From contig CAWEAS010000013.1 in NCBI GenBank assembly GCA_963807015.1, positions 313,762 to 377,761 of the forward strand: a stretch of DNA of 64,000 nucleotides, read 5' to 3'. Positions 53,951 through 62,988 of this stretch are shown one piece after another (position 1 is the first letter of the stretch; every line of letters starts with the position of its first letter). This DNA comes from JAJPKK01 sp963807015 (GTDB lineage: Bacteria > Pseudomonadota > Alphaproteobacteria > Rhizobiales > Xanthobacteraceae). The translations under genes were made by a program, and so were the position numbers. Under the pieces are notes generated by a model. The model did not search any database. It was not told where the DNA came from and worked only from the letters and a program-made list of their open reading frames with translations.

Positions 53951-54880
53951 CTACGCTGCACCCAGATCCCGGCTTTCAACCGCGACGCGCCAAGCCTCGA
54001 CGTCGGCGAGCATCACGTCTGCCGTCTGGCGTGCACACGCCCGCAACACGGGAAGATTGCTGACGCCCGTCTCCAGGCCACGCTCGAGACCAGTCAGGGC
54101 GGCGAGTGTTCGGTTTGAGCGCCGTACCGAATCGTCGAAGTCGCCGATGAGACGGATGCCGTAGAGTGCCGTTGCTAATGCGGGCAGAAAGACCGCGAGC
54201 GCTGTCAGGGCCGCTTCGAGCCTATCCGGCAGTCCCCCGGGCAGAACCACAGTTGCAAGGATGATCGTGATCCCGCCGATCAGTGTGATCGCGAGACAGA
54301 TGACGCCGACGATGTTCAGTCGACTATCGAGATGTTCCATGTCTTGAACGTTCTGAGAGTGGTAACGAATCTGGCCTGTAATCAACGCCTTCAAAATATT
54401 TTTGGCGGTCGGCAAGGATGTCCCGAGATCTCCGGAGAACACCGGCTGCTCGCGCAGAATGGCCCGCATGTACCATCCGGTCCACGCCGGCTGAAGGGCG
54501 GATAAATTGTGCGGCCATACGCCGAGCATCCAGAACGGACGCGCGACCCGCAACCGTTCCGCCACTTCACGCGCCTCAAACCAGCGGCGATGCCATTGCT
54601 CCCGGCTCGCTACCAACACATAGCCGACCACGATCAGCACGCAGGTCAGTTCCGCAACCACGAGGAAGGCGTGCACCTCCTTTTCATAGCCGTCGGCGAC
54701 GTCAAACGGCCTGATCAAGATCGACAGCGCGACGAACAACACCGCGGCGGCGCCGAGCAAAAAGTTGATCACGAATGCCGTTCGGAAAGCGTTGGCATGA
54801 TGATCTGCGGCAATACTTGCCGCGTGGGAGACCCCGTGGAGGCGCTCGGCCGCAAGCCGATTCGTCTCCAGTCTCCGCAC
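53951..54880 (-). CDS. Multi-TM protein, probable effector half of a split SLOG-TM gene
   Basis: 309 residues from a GTG. Two pairs of membrane helices (FVINFLLGAAAVLFVALSIL and FLVVAELTCVLIVVGYVLVA; LNIVGVICLAITLIGGITII and ALTALAVFLPALATALYGIR) flank a soluble middle with DMEHLDSR and WYMRAILREQ. The N-terminal NRLAAERLHGVSHAASIAAD followed by HANAFRTAFVINF resembles the junction found in proteins where a SLOG domain is fused to a 2TM/SLATT-like region. The upstream gene (SLOG-like) overlaps it in another frame, so the two were probably one polypeptide. Confidence 0.6.
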   Translation of the reverse strand: MRRLETNRLAAERLHGVSHAASIAADHHANAFRTAFVINFLLGAAAVLFVALSILIRPFDVADGYEKEVHAFLVVAELTCVLIVVGYVLVASREQWHRRWFEAREVAERLRVARPFWMLGVWPHNLSALQPAWTGWYMRAILREQPVFSGDLGTSLPTAKNILKALITGQIRYHSQNVQDMEHLDSRLNIVGVICLAITLIGGITIILATVVLPGGLPDRLEAALTALAVFLPALATALYGIRLIGDFDDSVRRSNRTLAALTGLERGLETGVSNLPVLRACARQTADVMLADVEAWRVAVESRDLGAA

Positions 54881-55811
54881 CCGGACTTAGGCTTTCCGGC
54901 ACGCTCTCTCGCTTCTTTTGAGCAGTATGACGGTCAAGCCCCGAGGCACGACGGAGCAATCGCCATCCTACATGTTGAAACCGGTTCTCGAGCAGTGTGT
55001 CGAAAAAGATCCGCATCCCCTCGGTCTCGTGTGGCGAGGCCGGCGGTTCGACCAGCTTGAGAATGATCCGTTCAAGGCCGGATGCGAGCGGGACGACCGG
55101 CAGATCGAGCGCGTGGCGCGCCGGCACCGGAAGCGGCAGGCTGCCGCTCCATCGCAGGTGCGGTTCTCCGTCCTTCGGGTCGATGACGATAATCGGGGTC
55201 CCTTGCCTCGCTGCCTCATCGACGATTTCGGCCGTGCCGCCACGACCGCGCGCCGGCCGCCCGTCCCACACTGCAATGAGGATGTCCGACTGGGCGAGCA
55301 CGGTGAGTCCGCCCAATTCATAGGCGTGATCAAGAGAGGCGGCGTCACTCGATTTTGCATCTTCGGGAAGCGGCAGAACCAATGTTGCCCGCGCTTGGCC
55401 GAGCAACCGAGCGAATTCCTGGCGCGAAGCATCGTCCTCGAAACTTTTCTCGTAACGCGGACGCGGACATGGCAGCACCACATCAAGCGGCATCTTCAGA
55501 TCGAGTGCTGCCTGCGCCGCAATGCGATCCGAGCCCTCGGCCAGCGACGAGATCATCGTGAGCGTGGGGGCAGTCTGGTTGAACGACGAGGCGAACCGCC
55601 CGTGCATCTGCGCGAGCGTACTCGTAAGCAGCTTCAATACGCCATCGATGGCGGTTCGGACCTTGGACACGTCAACGGCGGAAACGGTGGACGCCGCCCC
55701 ATCGCCCTCCCCGGGCAGGGGCGGACGATGGAGGCGATGGCCCGTGATTCCGACTGTCAGGGTCAGCTTGGGTTTGGGTGGACGGCTCTTCATCGGCGGC
55801 GCTGCAATCAT
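54702..55811 (-). CDS. SLOG-like nucleotide-sensor domain, upstream half of the split gene
   Basis: About 369 codons from the ATG at 55811 (an ATG at 55793 is equally possible), but only residues up to about 54920 are meaningful; the rest overlaps the membrane gene in another frame. Rossmann-like SLOG features: TLTVGITGHR near the start, MISSLAEGSDRIAAQAALDL, PLDVVLPCPRPRYEKSF, LAQSDILIAVWDGRPARGRG and GGTAEIVDEAARQGTPIIVI. SLOG domains bind nucleotide-derived signals and are coupled to membrane effectors in predicted defence systems. It reads on past its likely junction into a non-homologous C-terminus. Confidence 0.6.
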   Translation of the reverse strand: MIAAPPMKSRPPKPKLTLTVGITGHRLHRPPLPGEGDGAASTVSAVDVSKVRTAIDGVLKLLTSTLAQMHGRFASSFNQTAPTLTMISSLAEGSDRIAAQAALDLKMPLDVVLPCPRPRYEKSFEDDASRQEFARLLGQARATLVLPLPEDAKSSDAASLDHAYELGGLTVLAQSDILIAVWDGRPARGRGGTAEIVDEAARQGTPIIVIDPKDGEPHLRWSGSLPLPVPARHALDLPVVPLASGLERIILKLVEPPASPHETEGMRIFFDTLLENRFQHVGWRLLRRASGLDRHTAQKKRESVPESLSPGAETGDESACGRAPPRGLPRGKYCRRSSCQRFPNGIRDQLFARRRRGVVRRAVDLDQAV

Positions 55812-55881
55812 TGCTCTGACGAACTGTATCACAAGTCCGCTGCCAGATTGTCGGTCGCCCGGCCACCAAACAACCCTTGAT

Positions 55882-55921
55882 CGGACACAATGAGCGGAAG
55901 GAAGCGGACACAATGAGCGGA
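55882..55921 (+). repeat. Two tandem 17-bp direct repeats
   Basis: CGGACACAATGAGCGGA occurs at 55882-55898 and again at 55905-55921, a 23-base period, in the divergent region between the SLOG-like gene and the DUF1194 gene. Candidate binding sites for a regulator of one or both. Confidence 0.55.
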
Positions 55922-56023
55922 CGGGAAATGACCACACGATGAAAGGACGGTAGCAATCGCGCAAAAATGCGCTAAGCTTTCCGCGCAGAGCAACCTGATC
56001 GGGATGCTTGCGCGGAGGTGAGC

Positions 56024-56794
56024 ATGGGCAGGTGTGACCGCCTGATTGCGCTATTCGCGGCCGCTGTGCTTCTCGGCGGCTTTGCCGGCGGAATTCCCGC
56101 GGCCCACGCGGCCGAGGAGGTGGATCTGCTCCTCGTTCTTTCATCCGACGTCTCCCGCAGCATCGACGCCCCGAAATTCAAGCTTCAGCGCGATGGTTAT
56201 GCGGCAGCGATCGCCAATCCGCGCGTCATCGAGGCGATCCGCTCCGGTGCCCTCGGCAAGATCGCGGTCACACTCGTCGAATGGTCGGGGGTGGGTGCCC
56301 AGAAGATCGTCATCGATTGGTCCATCGTCCGCGACGAGGCTTCGGCCAAGGACTTCTCGGCCCAGATCGTCGAGGCACCGCGCGCATTTGCGGACCGCAC
56401 CTCCATCAGCGGCGGCATCGACTTCGCGATGGCCCAGCTTGCCCGTGCGCCTTACCAGGCCAGCCGCCGTACGATCGATGTTTCCGGCGATGGCACCAAC
56501 AATTCGGGCCGCGATGTCAGCGACGCCCGCGACGAGGCCGTCGCCAAGGGCGTCACCATCAACGGTCTCGTTATCCTCAGCGAACGGCCGATGTCATGGA
56601 ATGCCGACCACACCAATCCCCCAGGCGGGCTCGACAATTACTATCGCCATAACGTCATCGGCGGGCCCGGTTCCTTCGTGATGGTGGCCGAGAACTTCAA
56701 TTCGTTCGGTCAGGCCATCCTCAACAAGCTGATCGCGGAGATCGCCGCCAACCCGTTGCCGAGGCACGCCGGGCTACATCCGCCAACACGTTGA
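56024..56794 (+). CDS. DUF1194 (VWA-like) exported protein
   Basis: About 256 residues from the ATG at 56024 (GGAGG five bases upstream). Signal peptide ending AHAAE, then VDLLLVLSSDVSRSIDAPKF with a MIDAS-like D-x-S-x-S pattern, TSISGGIDFAMAQL, a RRTIDVSGDGTNNSGRDV segment and NGLVILSERP. The family is a von Willebrand A-like periplasmic protein of unknown function common in alphaproteobacteria. It lies on the same strand as, and 130 bp upstream of, the haem-c protein gene. Confidence 0.85.
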   Translation: MGRCDRLIALFAAAVLLGGFAGGIPAAHAAEEVDLLLVLSSDVSRSIDAPKFKLQRDGYAAAIANPRVIEAIRSGALGKIAVTLVEWSGVGAQKIVIDWSIVRDEASAKDFSAQIVEAPRAFADRTSISGGIDFAMAQLARAPYQASRRTIDVSGDGTNNSGRDVSDARDEAVAKGVTINGLVILSERPMSWNADHTNPPGGLDNYYRHNVIGGPGSFVMVAENFNSFGQAILNKLIAEIAANPLPRHAGLHPPTR

Positions 56795-56924
56795 TGTCTC
56801 GCAGCGTACCGTCTTGATGCCGCGGCCGCGCGGCCCTAACAAGACGGTTGCGCACAGGCCTCAGCCCTACCCGTACACATTGAAAATCGGCGAACGCCGT
56901 TCCAGCAATCACCCGGAGGAACAC

Positions 56925-59093
56925 ATGACGACGAAGCGAGCATTGTATTGCGGGGTGGCGGCGGTCGCCCTGGCGGCTGTCCTGGCTTTCTCACCCTCGC
57001 ACGTTCGTGCACAGCAGCCAGCCGCCGTTAGCATCGGCGATACCGACCTTGGTGGCGTGGTGCGCGGGCCTAACGGCCCGGAAGCCGGCGTCTGGGTAAT
57101 CGCGGAAACCAACGATCTTCCGACGCGGATGGTGAAGATCGTCGTCACGGACGATCAGGGACGCTACGTGATGCCCGATCTTCCGAAGGCGAGTTACACG
57201 GTATGGGTTCGAGGCTACGGCCTCGTTGACTCGCCCAAGGTGCAGACCGCCCCGGGCAAGATCCTTAACCTGACCGCGGTGCCGGCGCCCAACGAGGCCG
57301 CGGCAGCCGAGTATTATCCGCCGATCTATTGGCTTTCGATGGCCAAAATGCCGGACCAGAGCGAGTTCCCCGGCACCGGAAATGACGGCAACGGTATCAA
57401 CCCGAGGGTCAAGTCGCTTCCGCAATTCCTCAGCGAGTTCAAGACTGACGGCTGTTTCCATTGTCATGCCATCGGCACCCAAGCGACCCGCAACCTCTCG
57501 CCCATGTTGGGTGACTTCAAGGCCAGCGAGGATGCGTGGTTGCGGCGTATCCAATCGGGGCAGGCCAGCAAGGATATGGTCGAGACCATCGAGCGCTTCG
57601 GGACGTTCCGTGGCGCGAAGATGCTTGGCGAGTGGAGCGATCGGATTGCAAGAGGCGAGTTGCCGGTAGCAAAGCCACCGCGCCCGCAGGGCCTAGAACG
57701 TAACGTTGTCATCACAGTGTGGGATTGGGCGGACCCGAAGGCCTATCTCCATGACGAGATCTCGACCGATAAGCGCAATCCGACCATCAACGCCTACGGA
57801 TCTCTCTACGGGGCGACTGAAAACAGCACCGATTTCGTGCCGGTTTTCGATCCGATGAAAAGCGCTGCCACCACCGTTAAACTCCCGGTTCGCGATCCAA
57901 AGACTCCGTCCGCGAGCGCGAATGTGATGATGGCGCCTTCGGTCTGGTGGGGCGAGGAGAAGCTTTGGAACGCACAGACCATCCCGCATAGCTTGATGCT
58001 GGATGAGAAGGCGCGGGTCTGGTTCGCCGCTCGGATTCGTCCAGCGGCCAATCCCGACGCCTGCAAGGCCGGATCAGATCATCCTTCGGCGAAGGCCTTT
58101 CCGATCAATGCATCGAACCGTCACATCATAATGCTCGACCCAAAGACCAAGGATTTTACTTTGGTGAGCACTTGCTTCCCGACCCATCACGTGCAGTTCG
58201 GCTTCGACCCTAATCGTACGCTTTGGACAAGCTCGGGTGGTGTCGGCGCTGAAGTTCTCGGCTGGGTCAACACAAAGGTACTGGAGGAGACCGGCGACGA
58301 GATGAAGGCGCAGGGGTGGACCCCGTTCATTCTCGATACCAACGGCAACGGCAAGCGCGATGAGGGCTACGTTCAGCCCAACCAGCCGGTCGATCCGACC
58401 AAGGACAAACGTATCCGCGTAGGCTTCTACTCGATCGCACCTAGTCCAAAGGACGGCAGCATCTGGGGCACCGTGGTGGGCTATCCCGGGTCTGTAGTTC
58501 GGGTCAATCCCGGCCCGAACCCCTCCGAAACCGCCCTGGCCGAAATCTACGAAGTGCCGCTGCCAGGCTATTCGCCGCGCGGCGGCGACATCGACAGCCA
58601 GGGCGTCATGTGGGCCGCACTGTCGAGCGGTCATCTCGGATCTTTCGACCGCACCAAATGCAAGGGCCCGCTCAACGGTCCAACCGCCACAGGCAAGCAC
58701 TGCCCTGAGGGTTGGACGCTCTACACGTTGCCAGGTCCGCAGCTTGGCGGCGTGAGCGAAAAGGACGGCAGTGGCGAAACGCCCTACTATGCCTGGGTCG
58801 ATCAGCACGACACGCTGGGCCTCGGCAAGGACGTACCCATTGCCACCGGCAACCAGAACGACTCGCTGATCGCCCTCAAGGATGGAAAGCCCATCAACAT
58901 GGTCGTTCCCTATCCCATGGGCTTCTGGGCCAAGGGCCTTGACGGCCGCATCGATGATCCCAACGCCGGCTGGAAGGGCCGCGGCGTCTGGAGCAACACC
59001 GGCAACCGGACGCCCTTCCACCTCGAAGGTGGAAAGGTAAACTCGCCGAAGGTCGTGCATTTTCAGATGCGGCCTGACCCTCTGGCCCGGTGA
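56925..59093 (+). CDS. Exported carboxypeptidase-regulatory-like/haem-c protein with a propeller-like C-terminus
   Basis: About 722 residues from the ATG at 56925, which has GGAGGAACAC upstream. Signal peptide ending VRAQ; a carboxypeptidase regulatory-like Ig fold (about 35-115, DLGGVVRGPNGPEAGVWVIA and DDQGRYVMPDLPKASYTVWV). Then one CxxCH haem-c motif in DGCFHCHAIGTQATRN; the rest repeats short beta blades (for example GSIWGTVVGYPGSVVRVNPG, GGDIDSQGVMWAALSSGHLG), like Vgb-type propellers. Cys outside the haem motif could form disulphides. A periplasmic redox or lyase role is plausible but the substrate is unknown. Confidence 0.75.
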   Translation: MTTKRALYCGVAAVALAAVLAFSPSHVRAQQPAAVSIGDTDLGGVVRGPNGPEAGVWVIAETNDLPTRMVKIVVTDDQGRYVMPDLPKASYTVWVRGYGLVDSPKVQTAPGKILNLTAVPAPNEAAAAEYYPPIYWLSMAKMPDQSEFPGTGNDGNGINPRVKSLPQFLSEFKTDGCFHCHAIGTQATRNLSPMLGDFKASEDAWLRRIQSGQASKDMVETIERFGTFRGAKMLGEWSDRIARGELPVAKPPRPQGLERNVVITVWDWADPKAYLHDEISTDKRNPTINAYGSLYGATENSTDFVPVFDPMKSAATTVKLPVRDPKTPSASANVMMAPSVWWGEEKLWNAQTIPHSLMLDEKARVWFAARIRPAANPDACKAGSDHPSAKAFPINASNRHIIMLDPKTKDFTLVSTCFPTHHVQFGFDPNRTLWTSSGGVGAEVLGWVNTKVLEETGDEMKAQGWTPFILDTNGNGKRDEGYVQPNQPVDPTKDKRIRVGFYSIAPSPKDGSIWGTVVGYPGSVVRVNPGPNPSETALAEIYEVPLPGYSPRGGDIDSQGVMWAALSSGHLGSFDRTKCKGPLNGPTATGKHCPEGWTLYTLPGPQLGGVSEKDGSGETPYYAWVDQHDTLGLGKDVPIATGNQNDSLIALKDGKPINMVVPYPMGFWAKGLDGRIDDPNAGWKGRGVWSNTGNRTPFHLEGGKVNSPKVVHFQMRPDPLAR

Positions 59094-59114
59094 CCCACCA
59101 CTACGATAACGATC

Positions 59115-59173
59115 GCAAGTCGGCTCCCTCCGACTTGCGGCTGCAGCAACGGCGCTATTCGACACGCCGTTGC
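59115..59173. terminator. Two tandem hairpins after the haem-c gene
   Basis: GCAAGTCGG/CCGACTTGC (59115-59138, six-base loop) and GCAACGGCG/CGCCGTTGC (59146-59173, ten-base loop) are both perfect nine-base stems. Neither is followed by a T run, so they may stabilise the message or act with Rho and need not be simple terminators. Confidence 0.5.
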
Positions 59174-59357
59174 TGGCGACATATCCGCGCGGCACAGACC
59201 ATGCATGCTTCGCTGCATGAGAATGGCTGTGCCGCGGAGCCTGTTGACCCAGGACACGAGAATTTGGCTTCTGGCGCAGCGGTTGGCGTTGCAGGAACAG
59301 TTGGCTAGTCTAGACAGTCGGGTGCGTGAAGCGCCCTGGCGATGATCTGGAGTTTTA

Positions 59358-60059
59358 ATGAAGAAGGTCTATCCCGACGCGGCGGCAGCGCTTGCGGGCA
59401 TCCTCAAGGACGGCATGCTGATCATGGCGGGCGGTTTCGGACTGTGCGGCATACCCGAGACGCTCATCCTTGCCATTCGGGACTCGGGCGTAAAAGACCT
59501 GACTGTCGTCTCCAACAATGCTGGCATCGATGGCGTTGGCCTCGGTGTTCTTCTCGAGACCAAGCAAGTCCGCAAAATGATCTCGTCCTACGTGGGTGAG
59601 AACAAGCTGTTTGCCCAGCAATATCTCGCGGGCGAACTCGAAATCGAATTCAATCCCCAGGGCACGCTTGCCGAACGTATCCGCGCCGGAGGCGCCGGCG
59701 TTCCGGCGTTTTTCACGCGGACGGGCGCTGGCACTGACATCGCGCGCGGGAAGGAAGAGCGCGTATTCAACGGCGACGCCTACATCATGGAAACGGGCCT
59801 CGTCGCCGACCTTTCGATCGTTCATGCCTTTAAGGGCGATACCGAGGGCAACCTCGTCTACCGAAAGACCGCGCGCAACTTCAATCCGCCGATGGCGACC
59901 GCGGGCAAGATCACCGTGGCCGAGGTTGAACATCTGGTCGAACCCGGCGAGATCGACCCCGATCATATCATCACCCCCGGCATCTACGTGCAGCGCATCG
60001 TGCCCGTGCCAAATGCGACCAAGCACATCGAGCAGCGCACCGTCCGCAAGCGGGCCTGA
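59358..60059 (+). CDS. scoA: 3-oxoacid CoA-transferase subunit A
   Basis: 233 residues of the SCOT family: transfers CoA from succinyl-CoA to acetoacetate (or a related 3-oxoacid), with the next gene as partner. Marks: GGFGLCGIPETLI near the start, LTVVSNNAGIDGVGLGVLLE, SYVGENKLFAQQYLAGELEI and TGAGTDIARGKEERVFNGDA. The gene precedes subunit B by 14 bp, and the two clearly form an operon. Ketone-body use fits with the polyhydroxybutyrate phasins nearby, though they are not linked directly. Confidence 0.93.
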   Translation: MKKVYPDAAAALAGILKDGMLIMAGGFGLCGIPETLILAIRDSGVKDLTVVSNNAGIDGVGLGVLLETKQVRKMISSYVGENKLFAQQYLAGELEIEFNPQGTLAERIRAGGAGVPAFFTRTGAGTDIARGKEERVFNGDAYIMETGLVADLSIVHAFKGDTEGNLVYRKTARNFNPPMATAGKITVAEVEHLVEPGEIDPDHIITPGIYVQRIVPVPNATKHIEQRTVRKRA

Positions 60060-60073
60060 CGAGGAGACGAACC

Positions 60074-60724
60074 ATGCCGTGGACCCGAGAACAGATGGCC
60101 GCCCGCGCCGCCCGGGAATTGCGTGACGGTTTCTACGTCAATCTCGGCATCGGCATTCCAACACTCGTTGCGAACTACATCCCCGCAGGCATGAATGTGC
60201 AGTTGCAGAGCGAGAACGGGATGCTCGGCACCGGGCCATTTCCGTACGAGGGCGAGGAGGATCCCGACCTCATCAATGCCGGCAAACAAACGGTGACGGA
60301 ATTGCCGACGACCAGCTATTTTTCGTCGGCCGACAGTTTTGCGATGGTCCGTGGCGGCCACATCGATCTGTCGGTTCTAGGCGCAATGCAGGTCGCCCAG
60401 AACGGCGATCTCGCCAACTGGATGATCCCCGGCAAGATGGTCAAAGGCATGGGCGGTGCTATGGATCTCGTTGCCGGGGTCAAGAAAGTTGTCGTGGTGA
60501 TGGAGCATTCCGCCAAGGACGAACCGAAGCTTCTGCATAAGTGCAAACTCCCGCTGACGGGCGCCGGGGTCGTCGACATGGTCATCACCGATCTTGGGGT
60601 CTTCAGCATCGAGAAGAAGAGCCCCAACGGGATGAAGCTCATCGAAATCGCCCCGGGGGTGAGCAAGGACGAAATACGGGCCAAGACCGAGGCCAACTAC
60701 TCGATTGCCCCCAATCTGGGCTGA
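60074..60724 (+). CDS. scoB: 3-oxoacid CoA-transferase subunit B
   Basis: 216 residues. Carries the catalytic Glu (E47) in the LQSENGMLGTGPFP motif, which forms the thioester intermediate, and the GGHIDLSVLGAMQVAQNGDL and GAMDLVAGVKKVVVVMEHSA segments of the family. The start follows ACGAGGAGACG. Forms the heteromeric enzyme with subunit A. Confidence 0.94.
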   Translation: MPWTREQMAARAARELRDGFYVNLGIGIPTLVANYIPAGMNVQLQSENGMLGTGPFPYEGEEDPDLINAGKQTVTELPTTSYFSSADSFAMVRGGHIDLSVLGAMQVAQNGDLANWMIPGKMVKGMGGAMDLVAGVKKVVVVMEHSAKDEPKLLHKCKLPLTGAGVVDMVITDLGVFSIEKKSPNGMKLIEIAPGVSKDEIRAKTEANYSIAPNLG

Positions 60725-60954
60725 CGCTCCTCTCGAGTACTGCGATCGGGCGAACCCCGACGCGCCGGTGTGCGAGCAATTTGGGCAAGGTGCCCTGACA
60801 CCAACTTGGCTGGTGCCCCGGCGGCTGTCCTGTTAGGGCTTGAGACCCAAGGGGTTATTGCGGCCACGAAAGCGTCACAGAGCTAACCCAGATTGCGGGG
60901 TGCCTCGCCGACCGATAGGGTCATCGGCCGCATGGCTTCCGTGCTGGGTGGGAA

Positions 60955-62967
60955 TTGGACGGCCGCCAGGAGACCTCACGTCAACGACCGCAGCTATCGG
61001 GCAATCCGACTCCCCCGCTTGCCCGTGCGCTGCTGCGGCAAAACCGGAATTTGAGCCTCGTGTTTTCGGCCAAGGGCGTAAAGCGCTTCGCGATCTTCGT
61101 CGCGGTGGTAGCCGCGGCGGGCGTCGGGGCTGTCGCCGTGGCGCCCAGCGTCGTCCCGGTCGACACAGTGCGCGACGCGGTGACGAATGAAATTCGCGCC
61201 GTCACCGGTCTCGACCCGGTGCTTCGTGGTCCGATTTCGATTCGGATGTTCCCGGCCGGGACCGTGTCGTTTGCCAATGTCGTGCTTGGCGAGAGCCGAA
61301 GCGGCGAACCGGCCTTCGCAACTGAAGAGCTGACCGCAAACCTCCGCCTTACGCCGCTGCTCGCGGGCCGTATCGAGATCGCCGACATCACGCTGACGCG
61401 GCCGCACATCGCTATTTCCGTCGATGCCGACGGACGCACCAACTGGTCGCCGCTCGTCGATACGCTGACGCGAGCACTGAGCCCGAATGGTCCGCGCGAC
61501 GAGCAAGTGCTGTCGTTCTCAGAAATTCGCATTGATGACGGCGTCATCGCGATTAGCAATCCGTCGCGCAATGTCGACGAGACGATCAAGGGGGTTGAGC
61601 TTTCGCTCGCTTGGCCTTCCATTGCCAAAAGCTTTGCCGCGACTGGGCACTTTTTCTGGCACGACGAGAAGGTCGATGCGAGCATCGCGATCGCCGATTT
61701 TCCGGCAGCGCTTGCGGGCGAGAATTCCGGACTTAAATTCCGCCTGACTGGCGCGCCGCTCAAGGCGGCGTTTGACGGCGTCTTGAGCAACGACCCGACA
61801 CTCAAGATCGACGGAACACTCGCAGCCGATGCGGCATCCCTTCGGGATGCCCTGCACTGGTCAGGCGACTCCTCGCTGCCGGCAGGCGGCCTCGGCCGGT
61901 TTGCGCTGAAGGCCCACGCGGCCATCACGGGAGGAACGGTCGCACTGTCGGGGCTCAATGTCGAACTCGACGGCAATGTCGCAGAGGGTGTGCTGAGTTA
62001 TACGACCTCCGGCCGCAAGATGCTTCAGGGAACGCTTGCGGTCGAGAAACTTGATCTCCGGCCCTATGTGACCACGTTGCGGCTGATCGCCGACAATAGC
62101 CGGGAGTGGGATCAGCGCGCGTTTGCACTCGACTGGTTCAACGGCTGGGATGCCGACCTGCGCCTGTCCGCCGCCGCGGTCCAGTTCACCCACGCCGATC
62201 TCGGGCGGACCGCCATCGCCGCCAGCATGCGGTCCGGGCGGCTCGAGATCACGGTCGGCGAATTGCAATCGTTTAATGGCGTCATCACCGGCACGATCGC
62301 GGTTGCCAAATCCGAGACCGGCGCTGACGTCAAATCGGACATGCATTTTACGGGCGTCGATCTGGAAAAATGCTTTTCCGAGTTGTTCGGCCTGCACCGC
62401 CTGGAAGGGAGCGGCAATCTTTCGTTCGCCGTCGAGAGCAGCGGCGCCAACGTCCAGGATATCGCGCGCAACCTCAACGGCACCGTTCGGATCAATGCGA
62501 AAAGTGGGGCACTGACCGGCTTGAGCATCGATCAGTTGATGCGGCGCCTACAGCGCAGCCCCCTGTCAGGCAACGGCGACTTCCGCAATGGTCGAACGCC
62601 ATTCAACAAGCTCAACGTCGACCTACGCATAACCCAGGGTCTTGCCAACGCCGAGGACGTGCATTTCGACGGACCGAACGTGCGCTTCAACGTCACCGGA
62701 ACGACTTCGATCCCCACGCGCGAGCTCGACCTTTCGGGCACCGCCAACCTGATCAGCAACAGTGCCGACCCCAACGCCTCGTTCGAGCTTCCATTCGTCG
62801 TTCACGGCCCTTGGGATTTTCCGCTCATCATGCCGGACCCGCAGACGTTGATCCGCCGTTCCGGCGCGACCGGTCCGCTGCTCGACGCGCTGCAGGACCG
62901 CAAGACGGTCGACGCCGTGCGCTCGGCGATCGAACGGCTCACGGGCGGCGACCGCAGACCTCGCTGA
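60955..62967 (+). CDS. AsmA-family protein
   Basis: Up to 670 residues. One N-terminal membrane helix (FAIFVAVVAAAGVGAVAVAP) followed by the AsmA repeating beta pattern: an RGPISIRMFPAGTVSFANVV start, LTANLRLTPLLAGRIEIADI, and a C-terminal domain with LNGTVRINAKSGALTGLSID. Such proteins are anchored in the inner membrane, extend into the periplasm and influence outer-membrane lipid or protein assembly. The start is uncertain: TTG at 60955, TTG at 61051 or GTG at 61060, the last being nearest to the membrane helix. Confidence 0.85.
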   Translation: MDGRQETSRQRPQLSGNPTPPLARALLRQNRNLSLVFSAKGVKRFAIFVAVVAAAGVGAVAVAPSVVPVDTVRDAVTNEIRAVTGLDPVLRGPISIRMFPAGTVSFANVVLGESRSGEPAFATEELTANLRLTPLLAGRIEIADITLTRPHIAISVDADGRTNWSPLVDTLTRALSPNGPRDEQVLSFSEIRIDDGVIAISNPSRNVDETIKGVELSLAWPSIAKSFAATGHFFWHDEKVDASIAIADFPAALAGENSGLKFRLTGAPLKAAFDGVLSNDPTLKIDGTLAADAASLRDALHWSGDSSLPAGGLGRFALKAHAAITGGTVALSGLNVELDGNVAEGVLSYTTSGRKMLQGTLAVEKLDLRPYVTTLRLIADNSREWDQRAFALDWFNGWDADLRLSAAAVQFTHADLGRTAIAASMRSGRLEITVGELQSFNGVITGTIAVAKSETGADVKSDMHFTGVDLEKCFSELFGLHRLEGSGNLSFAVESSGANVQDIARNLNGTVRINAKSGALTGLSIDQLMRRLQRSPLSGNGDFRNGRTPFNKLNVDLRITQGLANAEDVHFDGPNVRFNVTGTTSIPTRELDLSGTANLISNSADPNASFELPFVVHGPWDFPLIMPDPQTLIRRSGATGPLLDALQDRKTVDAVRSAIERLTGGDRRPR

Positions 62968-62988
62968 ACGCCTGCTGGCCAACAGCAG

